Assembly: GCF_031877795.1 (NCBI RefSeq)
Contig: NC_133954.1
Coordinates: 7,221,256 to 7,285,255, forward strand
Length of the DNA stretch: 64,000 bases
Source of the DNA: Strix aluco
Lineage: Eukaryota; Chordata; Aves; Strigiformes; Strigidae
Direction of reading: 5' to 3'
Position numbers and translations under genes: made by a program
Shown: positions 39,400 through 55,078 of the stretch, in pieces
Position numbering within the stretch: the first letter of the stretch is position 1
Layout: every line of letters begins with the position of its first letter
The notes under the pieces: model-generated
Told to the model about the DNA's origin: nothing
Database searches by the model: none
What the model saw: the letters and a program-made list of their open reading frames with translations, nothing else

Positions 39400-42300
39400 A
39401 TGGCCGAGAAGACATCGCCGAGCCCCAGCGGGGGCATCACACCGCTGCAGCAGATGCTGGCCTCGGGGACGGGGGCCATCCTCACCTCCCTCTTCGGTGA
39501 GGACCACAGGGAGCGGGTGGGCGCCAGGCGCTGGCGCACTGCGGCGTGGCTAAAGGATGGTGTCGTTTCAGTGACGCCGCTGGATGTGGTGAAGATCCGG
39601 CTGCAGGCCCAGAGGACCCCCTTCTCCAAAGGTAACCCCACTCAGGGCAGGGTGGGGGTCTCCAGCCAGCCCCCTCCCCCCCCCAACCCCGCTCCAGATC
39701 AGCCAGCGAGCAGCCCACGTGGATGTCTCAGTTGGGCAGAGCCGGTGACAGGGATTTCTCAGCTCCTGAGCGTGGGGCCATCGCGAGGTGGCAGGTTACC
39801 ATGGGCCCCTCGTCCTGACGGGCTCGGGGGGCCCTGCTGGGGGAGCTGGGCTGATGCTTGGCTCTGTCCTTCCCCCTCCGCAGCGCCGTGCCGACGCTGA
39901 GTGGGGTCAGCGCTGTGCCCAGCAGCCCCCCCGCTCGCCAGGGAGCGGGGTGGAAGGGCTCAGCCTGCTTCAGTCACTCGCTCTTTCCCCTGCTGCCTTT
40001 GTGCTTGTCTCTGTGCTGCTCCCCACAGCTCCCATGAGGCAGGACAGACCCTGTGGGCTCTGCCCCTCCCCATCTGCCCCCTTTCCTGCGGGGACAGCGG
40101 GCTGGGACTGGTCCCAGGGGACTGGTTTGGTGACAATAGGGACTGCTTGGGAAGTGACTGTGGGGGCATCCAGCCCCTTCACCCACGGAGCTTTCCCACT
40201 GCCCAGCTCGGAGCTGCGGCACACATGTGCACCCCAGCCCCGGGAGAGGTGGCACATCCCCCGTGTCATCGCTCAGCACGTCCCCGTTATGTGTTTCAGT
40301 GTTGCCAGCACGGTCTGTGCCCTGGGGCGCTCAGCCGGCCACATGTGAGTACGCCCGGGGGCTCTGGGCAGCTCCTGCCGCCAGCAGCTTCGCTTCCCCA
40401 AGCCTTGACCCCGATTTGCTTCCCTGCTGGTGGTGGCTCGGGCTCCTCTGGCTGAGGACACCCCTCTCTGGTGTGGGGGCTGTCATCGTCCCTGGCCCTG
40501 CAGCCCTGCTTTGGGGCTGGCCCTGCAACATCCCCGCTGGGTCCTTGCCCAGGGAGGGCCTGCTGGGGGTCTGTGGTGCAACAGGCCTGGCTGGCTGTGG
40601 TCCCCCAGTCCTTGCCCTGTCTTGTCGCTCTGTGCTGTCGCTACATCAAAGTCCTCTTGGATCTCCGCTGCCCTGCTTGCTCCCCGCTGCCCGGCATCCC
40701 TGGGCCTGGCTCAAGAGCACAGTGGCAGGGCCATGCTGGCTCCCTGCGATGGTGTCCCCACTGTGCCAGGGCAGCAGAGCTGGCACTGAACGAGGCATAA
40801 ACCTCTCCTGCTGTGTCCCTGTCCCTGTGGGGGGGCTGGGTGCCCCCCACCCATGGGTCTGGCTGTGGTCAGACCCTTCCTGGAGGGTTATCCCTCTCCT
40901 GGCCTTGGTCTGGGGCTGGTCCACACCAGGCCCTGGCACTGAGGGTTCAGGTTTTACCTGGAAGAGATGATGGTTTTGGGGATCAAATGAGCTGGGCAGA
41001 GGGGAAGGGTCTCCAGTCTAACAGCGATGCTGTTGTCTCCCACCCCAGGGAAGTGTTTCCTCTACTGCAACGGGCTCATGGACCATCTGTACGTCTGCCA
41101 GAATGGCAACGGCTGCACCGCCTGGTACAAGGCCCCCACCCACTTCACTGGCACGCTGGTAGGGGCTGCAGGCACGGGCAGGGTGGGCCGGGACCTCCCT
41201 GCCCCAGAGGCGGGGTTGGGGTGTTCGCTGGGGGAGTGCTTGCCTGTCTCCCATCTCTAACCCCTCTCCCCGGTGCTCTGCTCTCTCCTCAGGATGCCTT
41301 CATGAAGATCACACGCTATGAGGGCATCAGGTCTTTGTGGAGCGGCTTGCCCCCCACCCTGTGAGTTTGGACCCTGCCCTGAGGAGGAGTCTGGGTGCTA
41401 AGGCCTGTCTGGGCGCGTGGGCACCCGCCCCAAGCCTCCTGCCAGCCCCCAGGGAGGGCACACATCCCCCTCACACTCCTCTTCCTCGGCAGGGTCATGG
41501 CTGTGCCAGCCACCGTCATTTATTTCACTGCCTACGACCAGCTGCGAGACTACCTGCATGCTCGGATGGGGAGCCGGGGACACCACATCCCCTTGCTGGC
41601 CGGGGCCCTCGCCAGGCGTGAGTACCCCTCCTCCCTGGGGGGTCCCCCTGTGCCCCCACTGCGTCCTCTCAGGAGAGCACGGCGGGTCTCTTGGCTGTCG
41701 GTGCCCACGTTTGGCACCTGGCTCTGCTGTCACGGCGCTCTGCTTGGCTCCGGGACGGCTACCAGAGGGGACAGAACTGATGCCCAATGTCCCCTCTTGC
41801 AGTGGGTGCCGTGACGGTCATCAGCCCCTTGGAGCTCATCCGCACCAAGATGCAGTCGCGGCAGCTCAGCTACAGGGAACTGGGCGTCTGCATCCAGTCG
41901 GCGGTGGCTCAGGACGGCTGGCTGTCCCTCTGGAGGGGCTGGGGACCCACCGTGCTGCGAGATGTCCCCTTCTCAGGTACAGCTGCAGTGGGACAGGCTG
42001 AGCAGTGGTGCTGGGAGATGGTGGGGAACAAACACGGGCCAGGGCAGCCCTGTGCGTGGGGTCTGGGGTGCCTCGTCCTAGCACTGGTGTTTCTTCTCCC
42101 AGCTCTCTACTGGTTTAACTATGAGCTGGTGAAGGAGTGGCTCTGCGGGCAGGCCCGGCTGGACGAGGCCACCTTCATGATCAGTTTTGCATCCGGGGCC
42201 ATCTCTGGGACGGTGAGTGTGGGGCCCCGGGGTCTACACCTGCGCAGGGGAATGGCCCCCCTGGGGAGCAAGGGATGGGGCTGGGAGGTGACAGCAGGGA

Positions 42301-42827
42301 TGGTGCTGGGCAGGAACGGCACTGGGCAGGGACAGCAAGGTCCCGGCTCACCACCCGGCTGCTGGCCCCGCAGGTGGCTGCGGTGCTGACGCTGCCCTTC
42401 GACGTGGTGAAGACCCAGCGGCAGATCGAGCTGGGAGACAGCGAGGTGCACCCAGGTGAGGGGGCAGGCGCCTGGGGGGGCAACCAGGACTCCCCGGTGG
42501 TACGTGGGCATCCCTGGACCCTCACCCACTCCCCTCTCTCTGCAGTCGCAGCCTCCAAGCCTTCCTCCACCTGGCTGCTCATGCAGCGCATCCACGCCGA
42601 GTCTGGCACCCGAGGGCTCTTTGCAGGTAAGGACATTGCCCCTGTCCCCAGACTGGGGTTTACTGGTTCCCTGGTGTCACCGAGGGACTAACGGGGTTGT
42701 CCTTGCAGGCTTCCTGCCCCGCGTCATCAAGGTGGCACCCGCCTGCGCCATCATGATCAGCACCTACGAATTTGGCAAAACCTTCTTCCAGAAGCTGAAC
42801 CAGGAGCGGCGGCTGCGCGGGTTGTGA
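39400..42827 (+). CDS. SLC25A39: Mitochondrial glutathione carrier SLC25A39
   Basis: Inner-membrane carrier that imports glutathione into the mitochondrial matrix. Coding exons: 39,400-39,496, 39,572-39,631, 41,049-41,158, 41,293-41,360, 41,493-41,617, 41,803-41,976, 42,103-42,212, 42,374-42,455, 42,546-42,626 and 42,709-42,827. All borders are GT-AG with matching phases, giving 341 residues, near the human 351-359. The three carrier signatures are PLDVVK, PLELIR and PFDVVK. A loop with four cysteines (residues 55, 59, 69, 75) keeps the spacing of the human iron-sulfur sensing loop. The C-terminal part has [12 protein letters not shown]. The start has a strong context (ACCATGG), just after the acceptor at 39,387. 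The paralogue SLC25A40 is also similar ([16 protein letters not shown]), but [15 protein letters not shown] at the N-terminus and the RUNDC3A neighbour favour SLC25A39. Confidence 0.95.
40300..40344 (+). CDS. Candidate SLC25A39 cassette exon
   Basis: A 45-nt block between GTGTTTCAG and GTGAGT inside the 1.4-kb intron 39,632-41,048. It would insert 15 residues (about [15 protein letters not shown]) in frame between the first transmembrane segment and the cysteine loop. Human SLC25A39 carries extra residues at this position, some of them isoform-specific. Similarity to them is weak, so this is only a candidate. Confidence 0.3.
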
Positions 42828-43564
42828 GCCGGGGCTGGGGCAGGGCTGGATGGGGACAGTGACACCCCAGCTCCTGGCGAGGGGCCCCGGCAGCAGCGAA
42901 CTGCACTCGGCCGTGCAAAGCCCAAGTGCCTTGGTGCTGCGCTCTGCCTCCCCCCTGCCTGCGCGTGGAGGCAGCGCCGGCCCGGCCCCCCTCTCCAGCC
43001 CCAGCCACGCTGGGGGACATCTGTGCCTGCTGCTGTGACACGGTGGGGGGGATGAGGAGTCCCCTTTGCTCATCCCTTGAGGCTGGACAGATGCTGCTGC
43101 TGGATTCACGGATGCTCTGACGAGGACGGGGTGCCCCAGGACCCTCGGCAGGGCGGGAGATGGGAGCTGGGGCTCTGGCGAGGAACAAACCCCCAGGGGC
43201 ATCTCTAGGTGCCAGCCTGGGCCCCCCCCAGCCCTGCTCCACCCGGGGATCTGCCCCTCCTCACCATCAGTCACGCACAGTGTCCCCTTGCCAGCTCTAT
43301 GTGGCATTGGGGACTCATCAGACCCTCTCCCTGCCTCTGGACCTCTCCTCCCCCTCGGGGTGTCCCTGTCCCCTGCCAGACCCCGGGCTCGGACCCTGCG
43401 TGGGGACAGAACTCGCTGCTGCTCGGGGGTGGGGGGCAACATTTTGGCACCCTCTGCCCGTGCCATGTCCCTTCACTGTGAGGGCCTGTCCCAGCACTGT
43501 GCCCTGTGCGGGCGCTGCCCCACCTTACCCCAGGGCTCCGGGGGGAATTTCTCTTATTTTCTTA

Positions 43565-43570
43565 AATAAA
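43565..43570 (+). terminator. SLC25A39: SLC25A39 polyadenylation signal
   Basis: AATAAA about 740 nt after the SLC25A39 stop, within an AT-rich pocket of GC-rich DNA. It is the only canonical signal before the convergent RUNDC3A 3' end, so the 3' UTR is taken as 42,828 to about 43,590. Confidence 0.8.
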
Positions 43571-43944
43571 AGAAAATATTATCTCTTAGGGAAAGGATTT
43601 CTTTCCCTGATCCCTGCCTGTTGGGGCTGCGGAAGGCATCCTCATGGGTGACAGCCACGTCTCAGCTGCGTGGGCACGGTGCTGTCATCCAGCAGCTCCT
43701 TGCTGGGTTTTACTGGGGGTAAGGAGACCCCAGGACCTACCCCCTACCCCCAGCAGCAACCCACTGTTGATGGGGCAGGGGCTGTCCCATCCCGGGGTGA
43801 CCTGCTGTGTCCCCAAGGTGCTCTCCCTGCCTGTGGGGGGGGGCTGGACAGGGCCTTGTGACTGGGGGCACAAGGGGTCTTTTTTCCCCCCTTTCCCTCT
43901 CCTGGCTTGGGGGGAGCTCACAGAGGCCAGCTCGGCTTGCTGCG

Positions 43945-43950
43945 TTTATT
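43945..43950 (-). terminator. RUNDC3A: RUNDC3A polyadenylation signal
   Basis: Minus-strand AATAAA about 600 nt after the RUNDC3A stop at 44,553. It faces the SLC25A39 signal at about 375 bp; the two convergent 3' UTRs do not overlap if these signals are used. Confidence 0.8.
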
Positions 43951-44552
43951 GATTCTTTTTGCTCCAACAAGGCAGATGGGGCTGAATTAAAAACGAAAAT
44001 CACCCAAAACAACCCAAAACCCAGGGGAGGAGGGGAAGGAAGAGGGGAGGGGGGGCCTATCCTTGTCATGGGGTTGCTGCTGCAAGGAGGGACAGCTGGT
44101 CCCCAAAGGGAGGGACAGGCCAGCCCCCCAGCAGCGCCTGGGGGGGGGGGGCAGGGGGAGGCTGGGCACCCAAGGGGAGAGCAGTGCCCAAACCCCCACC
44201 CCTGGAGGGGTTTTGGCCCTGAGCCCCCTCCCTTGCTCCCCAGCAGCAGTCGCTCCCCTTGTCCCCTACCCGCCAGCACAGTTTGTCCCCCCCATGCCCC
44301 CCTCCCCAGCTCCCATGGGTCCCAGTCCGGCATCCCCCATCCCAACAGGTCCATGTCCCCAGCCAAGAACCAGGCTTGGGGGTCCGAGGCACAGCCGGGG
44401 TGGGGTGTCAAGATGGGGAGGGGGATGCCCATCCCCAGCCTCCCCGGTGGGTTCGGTGAGTCCCTCGTCGGTCCCAGGGGGACGAGGTCAGTCCTCCGCT
44501 GCGACGCTGGGCCGGGCGGCCGGGCCGGGGGGCGCCGAGGGGGCCGGGGGTC

Positions 44553-50650
<6,098 letters not shown>

Positions 50651-50959
50651 TCACCCCTCCCCGTGGGCTCTGTGGGGTGACTGGGACCCCCCCGAGTGTG
50701 GGGGGGGAGCCCCCAGGGGGGCGTTTGTGCTGGGGGGGAGCCCCGCAATGCTCCCAGCACCCTGGTTTTTGCACCGTGCCTCAGTTTCCCCATTGATGTG
50801 ACAGGGAAATCGGGGAGGGGGTGTGTGTGAATACCGTGGGCACCCACATCTCCCCCCCCAGCACCCACATAAATCAGAGTCACCCTGAGCAGAGAGGCAA
50901 CTCCCTCCCCCCAGCCATGACCCCTGGGGACATGTCCCCCCTCTCTGTGCCCCCCCGGG

Positions 50960-51115
50960 GTGCCCCACACCCTCCTCCACCCCTGCAAAGGGGACCCAGG
51001 CGGGGGGGAGGGACCCCCAAAATCCCCAGGGCTGCTGCAGGGAGGGGAGCCCCCGGCAGCACCCAGATAAGGCCGAGGGCCCTTATCGGAGCACCCAGCC
51101 CACAGCTATCGCCCC
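50960..51115. promoter_or_regulatory. Candidate erythroid element (GATA and CACCC motifs)
   Basis: Three GATA motifs within about 45 bp: AGATAA at 51,065-51,070, inverted TTATC at 51,083-51,087 and inverted CTATC at 51,106-51,110. CACCC-type KLF boxes lie upstream at about 50,966-50,985. It lies about 4 kb upstream of SLC4A1, an erythroid gene. Function is inferred from motifs only. Confidence 0.4.
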
Positions 51116-51269
51116 CCCGGCCCCGCAGCGGGTGCCACCAGGTCCTCAACGTGTGGGGGGGCCCACGGCCTCCAGCCTGGGTGGTCCCCACAGGACGGGG
51201 GGGCAGCACCATCCCCACCCCAGGGCTGGGGCACCAGCGATGCCCCAGCAGCCAGGAGGTCCTGGGGGG

Positions 51270-51620
51270 GGGGGGGCTGGTGTGTGTGTGCAGATGTGTG
51301 TGTGTGCGCGTGTGTGTGTGCGCGTGTGCAAGGCTCGTCCCTCGTCCCTTGTCCCTTTCCCTGCACCCTGGGATTTGGGGCTGGGGGCCGGGAGCCCTTT
51401 AGGAAGGTTGCAAATGCAGAGACACGCGCGTGTGCACGCACACACGTGTGCGCAGGTGTACGTATCCGCGTGCGCGCACACACGTGCGCCCACAAGTCCG
51501 TGCGTGCACACGTGTGCGTGCGTGCACATGCATGCCTGTGGGTGCACACGCACACATACACCCACACGTGTGCACACGGCCGTGCACACACGTTTGCACA
51601 CCCACACACGTGCGCTCGCC
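51270..51620. repeat. Alternating TG/CG/CA tract (Z-DNA type)
   Basis: Two blocks of alternating purine-pyrimidine sequence: (TG)n with CG at 51,280-51,335, and a longer mixed CG/CA/TG block at 51,420-51,620. The intervening 85 bp is ordinary. No gene is involved. Confidence 0.9.
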
Positions 51621-51956
51621 TCGCACCAGAGCAGCTGGGCCCGTCCCACCACCTCTCCGCGGGGCACCCCAGGGACGGTCACCCCAGGGGACAGATGACA
51701 GCTGGGCCACGTCCCTCATCCCCACCGGGCACCTCACGCCTCCCCCCTCAGAGGAATGTCCCCAGGAACCCCCTTTTTTTTTTTTTTTTTTAAAAAAAAA
51801 GAGAAAACCCCAACCCCACGTGAAGGAGGGGGACAGCCGGAGGATTCCCGGGGATTCCCCACAGGGAAACCCGGAGCCTCGTAAACAAGATATCGGGGGG
51901 CACCGGGAGCGCGGCCCGGGCGAGCGAGCGGCTGGGAAGGGCCGCGGGGCACGGGC

Positions 51957-52012
51957 AGGCAGCAGGCAGGGCGCAGGCAGGGCGCAGGCAGGGCGCAGGC
52001 AGGGCGCAACCT
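51957..52012. repeat. Short 11-bp tandem repeat
   Basis: About four copies of AGGGCGCAGGC in a row, followed by a GATAA motif at 52,037-52,041. Confidence 0.85.
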
Positions 52013-52399
52013 TGACGCCGCAAGATGTTGCGCCCCGATAACCTTGTTTACGGGGGGCCCCGGGGGGGGGGGCTGGGTGAGCCCGAAGGGGGGGGAGATT
52101 AGGGAGGTGAGCGTGACTCAGGGCATTTGGGCTCTTTCCCCGCGGGCAGCAGCAGGCAGAGCGCGGGCAGGGGCTGGCAGCGAGGTCAGGGGGGTCGCGG
52201 AGCCACCCCAGGGGTAGGTGCGGGGTCATGGGTGGCGGCGGCGGCACCTTGGGGTGTCCCTGGGTGCTGGGGGACAGGGTGGGCAGGGGGACAGCGGGGC
52301 CAGGCAGGAGGGGGAGCACCCTGGGGTGCCCCCGGTGTGGGGTGGGGTCTGTAGGGGTTGTCAGCGGGGTGGGCTGGGGTGGGAGGTGCTGTGGGGTGG

Positions 52400-53320
52400 G
52401 GGTATGGGCTCCATACTGAGCCACGGTGGTACCTGCCACGGGAGGGAGCTGAGCCCCGTGTGGGGGTGGCGTGGGACATATGGGCTCCATACTGAGCCAT
52501 GGTGGTACCTGCTGTGGGAGGGAGCTGAGCCCCGCGTGGGGGTGGCGTGGGACGTATGGGCTCCATACTGAGCCATGGTGGATGGTGTGGGACATATGGG
52601 CTCCATACTGAGCCACAGTGGTACCTGCTGTGGGAGGGAGCTGAGCCCTGTGTGCGGGTGGCATGGGACGTATGGGCTCCATACTGAGCCATGGTGGATG
52701 GTGTGGAACATATGGGCTCCATACTGAGCCAGGCTGGTAGCCACTGCAGGAGGGGGACCAGCTGTGCCATGTGGATGGCGTGGGACATATGGGCTTCATA
52801 CTGAGCCACATCGGGTACTGGTTGCATGAGGGATCCCAGCCACACTGCGTGGGTGGCGTGGGACATATGGGCTCCATACTGAGCACCTGCTGTGGGAGGG
52901 AGGTCCTGCACCAAGCCACATGGCATGGTCAGTGTGGGAGGTATGGGCTCTATACTGAGCCATGCTGGATATATGGTGTAGGAGGCACAAGCCCAGTCCT
53001 GAGTCACGCTAGCCGCATGGTGTGGGCGGTATGGGCTCTATACTGAGTGCCTTGGCAGGTGGGGTGGGAGATACGGGCTCTCTACAACGCACGTGGGGTG
53101 GGAGGTATGGACTCCGTACCATGCACACGGTGTGGGACGTACGGGCTCTATAGGGTGCACACGGGTGCCCCGGGCGGGACGTATGGGCTCTATAGGGTGC
53201 ACGTGGGTGCCCCGGGTGGGACGTACGGGCTCTATAGGGTGCTCCCCAGCTGCCTGGCGGAGGAGGCCTGGGCTCTATACCACACACACGGCGTAGAGCC
53301 TATGGGCTCTATACGGTGCC
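52400..53320. repeat. Hairpin-bearing minisatellite upstream of SLC4A1
   Basis: A long array whose main unit is about 76-78 bp, with shorter units of about 40-50 bp towards the right. The constant core is GGGCTCCATACTGAGCC preceded by GGGACATAT. The core contains the perfect inverted repeat GGCTC-(6)-GAGCC. The right end drifts to GGGCTCTATAGGGTGC. Open frames across it are repeat translations. Confidence 0.88.
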
Positions 53321-54984
53321 GGGCAGCACAGGGATGGATGTGGCAAGTGCCGGTGCCCTGGGCACAGGGTGACCGGTGCCCCGCGGGTCCCCCAGCCCCT
53401 CACCGTGGCCTCGGGCAGCGGGGGGGGAGCGGGGCGGGGGCCGACACCGGCCGGGCGTTATCAGCGGGACGCAGCCCGGCACACCGGGCTGATGCAAGAG
53501 CCGCCGGCGGGGCTCGGGGGGGCCGGGGGGGGGGGCCCCGGGACTGGGGGGCCGGGGGCCGCCAGCGCTGCGGGGCCAGGCGGGGCAGGAAGGAGGAGGC
53601 CGGGTCTGGAGCCGGCCGGGATTCCCGTGGCCTCGCCGTGGCTCCCACACCCCACCGGGGTCTCCGCGGCCCCCCCCGGCTCCCGCGGCCCCCAGCCTCC
53701 TGCGTCACCCTGGTGAGATCTGGGGGGGCTGGTCCCCCCACAAAGCCTCCCCCCCCCCATGCCCTGGACTTGCACACACACATACACCCCCCCCGTGACC
53801 CCCCACCTGCGTGGGGTCCCTGGGCCAGGATGGGGGGGGGATGGGGGGGGCAGCTGGGGTCCCCGTCCACCCAATCTGAGGGGGTCTCCATGGGGGGGGG
53901 TTGGGGTTGGGGGGGCGGGGGGGCTGGGGGTCCTGAGGCAGGACATCCCCCCCCTCCCGGAGGCTCTGGGTTGGGGGGCAGGTGAGGGGTCACGGGGGGT
54001 GGGGGACTATGGGGAATGGGGGGGTCCCGATGTCTGGGACCCTCCGGGGCGGCGGAGGGGGGGGCGGGGGGCGAGTGCGGGGGCAGGGCGCCCCCTGGCG
54101 GTTGTCCCCCAGCACGGCCCCGGGGCAGCTGCGGGGGGGGGGGGGGTGAGGGCACAGGCTGCACCCTCCCACCTCCAGGCACCCACGAACCGCCCGGGGG
54201 GCTGCAGAGGTTTTGGGTGCTGAGCTGAGGGGCGGGGGGGGGGGGGGTGTGGGCAGCTGGGTCCCCCCCCCACTGTGCACTCTGGGGTGCTGCGGGGTCC
54301 TTGTGCCGTCCTGCTTCGGGGTGTCCCCGTGAGCCCAGCTGTGCCTCAGGTTCCCCTCTGCCAGCCACTGTGGGGGCTCGCTGGGGGCCCCAAGCGCTGC
54401 GGTGTGGGACCCTGGCCCCTGGGCGTGGGTCTGTATGGGCCCCCACCTATGTCTGTGGGTCTGTGTGAGCCCCCACCTATGTCTGTGGGTCTATTTGGGA
54501 CCCCAGTCCCAGTGTGTGGGTCTATATGGGCCCCCCACCTTTGTCTGTGGGTCTATATGAGCCCCCACCCACCATGTCTGTGGGTCTATATGAGCCCCCA
54601 CCCATGTCTGTGGGTCCATGGGGGACGTGACCCCGGGGGCAGGACGCGGCAGGGCCAGCCGGCTTGCGTGGGCAGGGGTGTGCCGGGGCGGGATGCCACG
54701 TCCCTGGTGGGAAGCTGCCGGGGCTCTGCCGGGGCCTGACGTCGGTTCCCACCCGGGCTGGCGGCGGGGCAGGGCACCGCTTCCCCGGGGACCCCCGGCC
54801 CTGGGACCTCCTGGCCCGCGGGGAGCAGGTTACGCGGGTGGGAGCTGCGGGAATGGCCCCTGCGTCCGGCCCCAGCCCCATCCCAGGGGACAAACCCCCC
54901 AACCCAGGGGGGCACCGAGCTCTGCCCCGGCCTTTTCTAACATCTTCTCTCTCCCTTTCCCCCGCGCTCGCCCCGACGCCGCAG
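53321..54984 (+). promoter_or_regulatory. SLC4A1 upstream region, likely containing exon 1
   Basis: Very GC-rich sequence with G homopolymers. It has an inverted GATA site (TTATC at 53,458-53,462), a CRE-like TGACGTCG near 54,738, and a tandem repeat of about 36 bp at 54,420-54,625. The 5' UTR exon of SLC4A1 should lie here or slightly upstream, because a splice acceptor precedes the start-codon exon. I could not locate it. Confidence 0.4.
54420..54625. repeat. Tandem repeat of about 36-39 bp
   Basis: Five degenerate copies of GTCTGTGGGTCTATATGGGC followed by CCCCACCTAT, upstream of SLC4A1. Confidence 0.85.
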
Positions 54985-55078
54985 AGTTGCCGGGTTATGG
55001 TGCCGCCGGGCTGATCGCAGGGACGCAGCGAGGCGGTGGCGGGGGGCCGAGCCCGGAGCCATGGAGGGGCCCGGCCAG
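54985..55078 (+). other. SLC4A1: SLC4A1 start-codon exon with upstream ORF
   Basis: The exon follows a pyrimidine tract and GCAG at 54,981-54,984. Its 5' UTR part holds a five-codon upstream ORF (ATG at 54,997, TGA ending 55,014). The main ATG at 55,061 has a strong context (GCCATGG). The coding part is six codons, MEGPGQ, as in other avian band 3 proteins that I know. Confidence 0.75.

Noticed and set aside
39400-42827. Assignment as SLC25A40
   Set aside because: Some stretches are SLC25A40-like, but the N-terminus, the Cys loop and the neighbour RUNDC3A fit SLC25A39 better.
52186-53007. 273-codon minus-strand frame with repeated SMEPICPTP-like text
   Set aside because: Repeat translation of the hairpin minisatellite.
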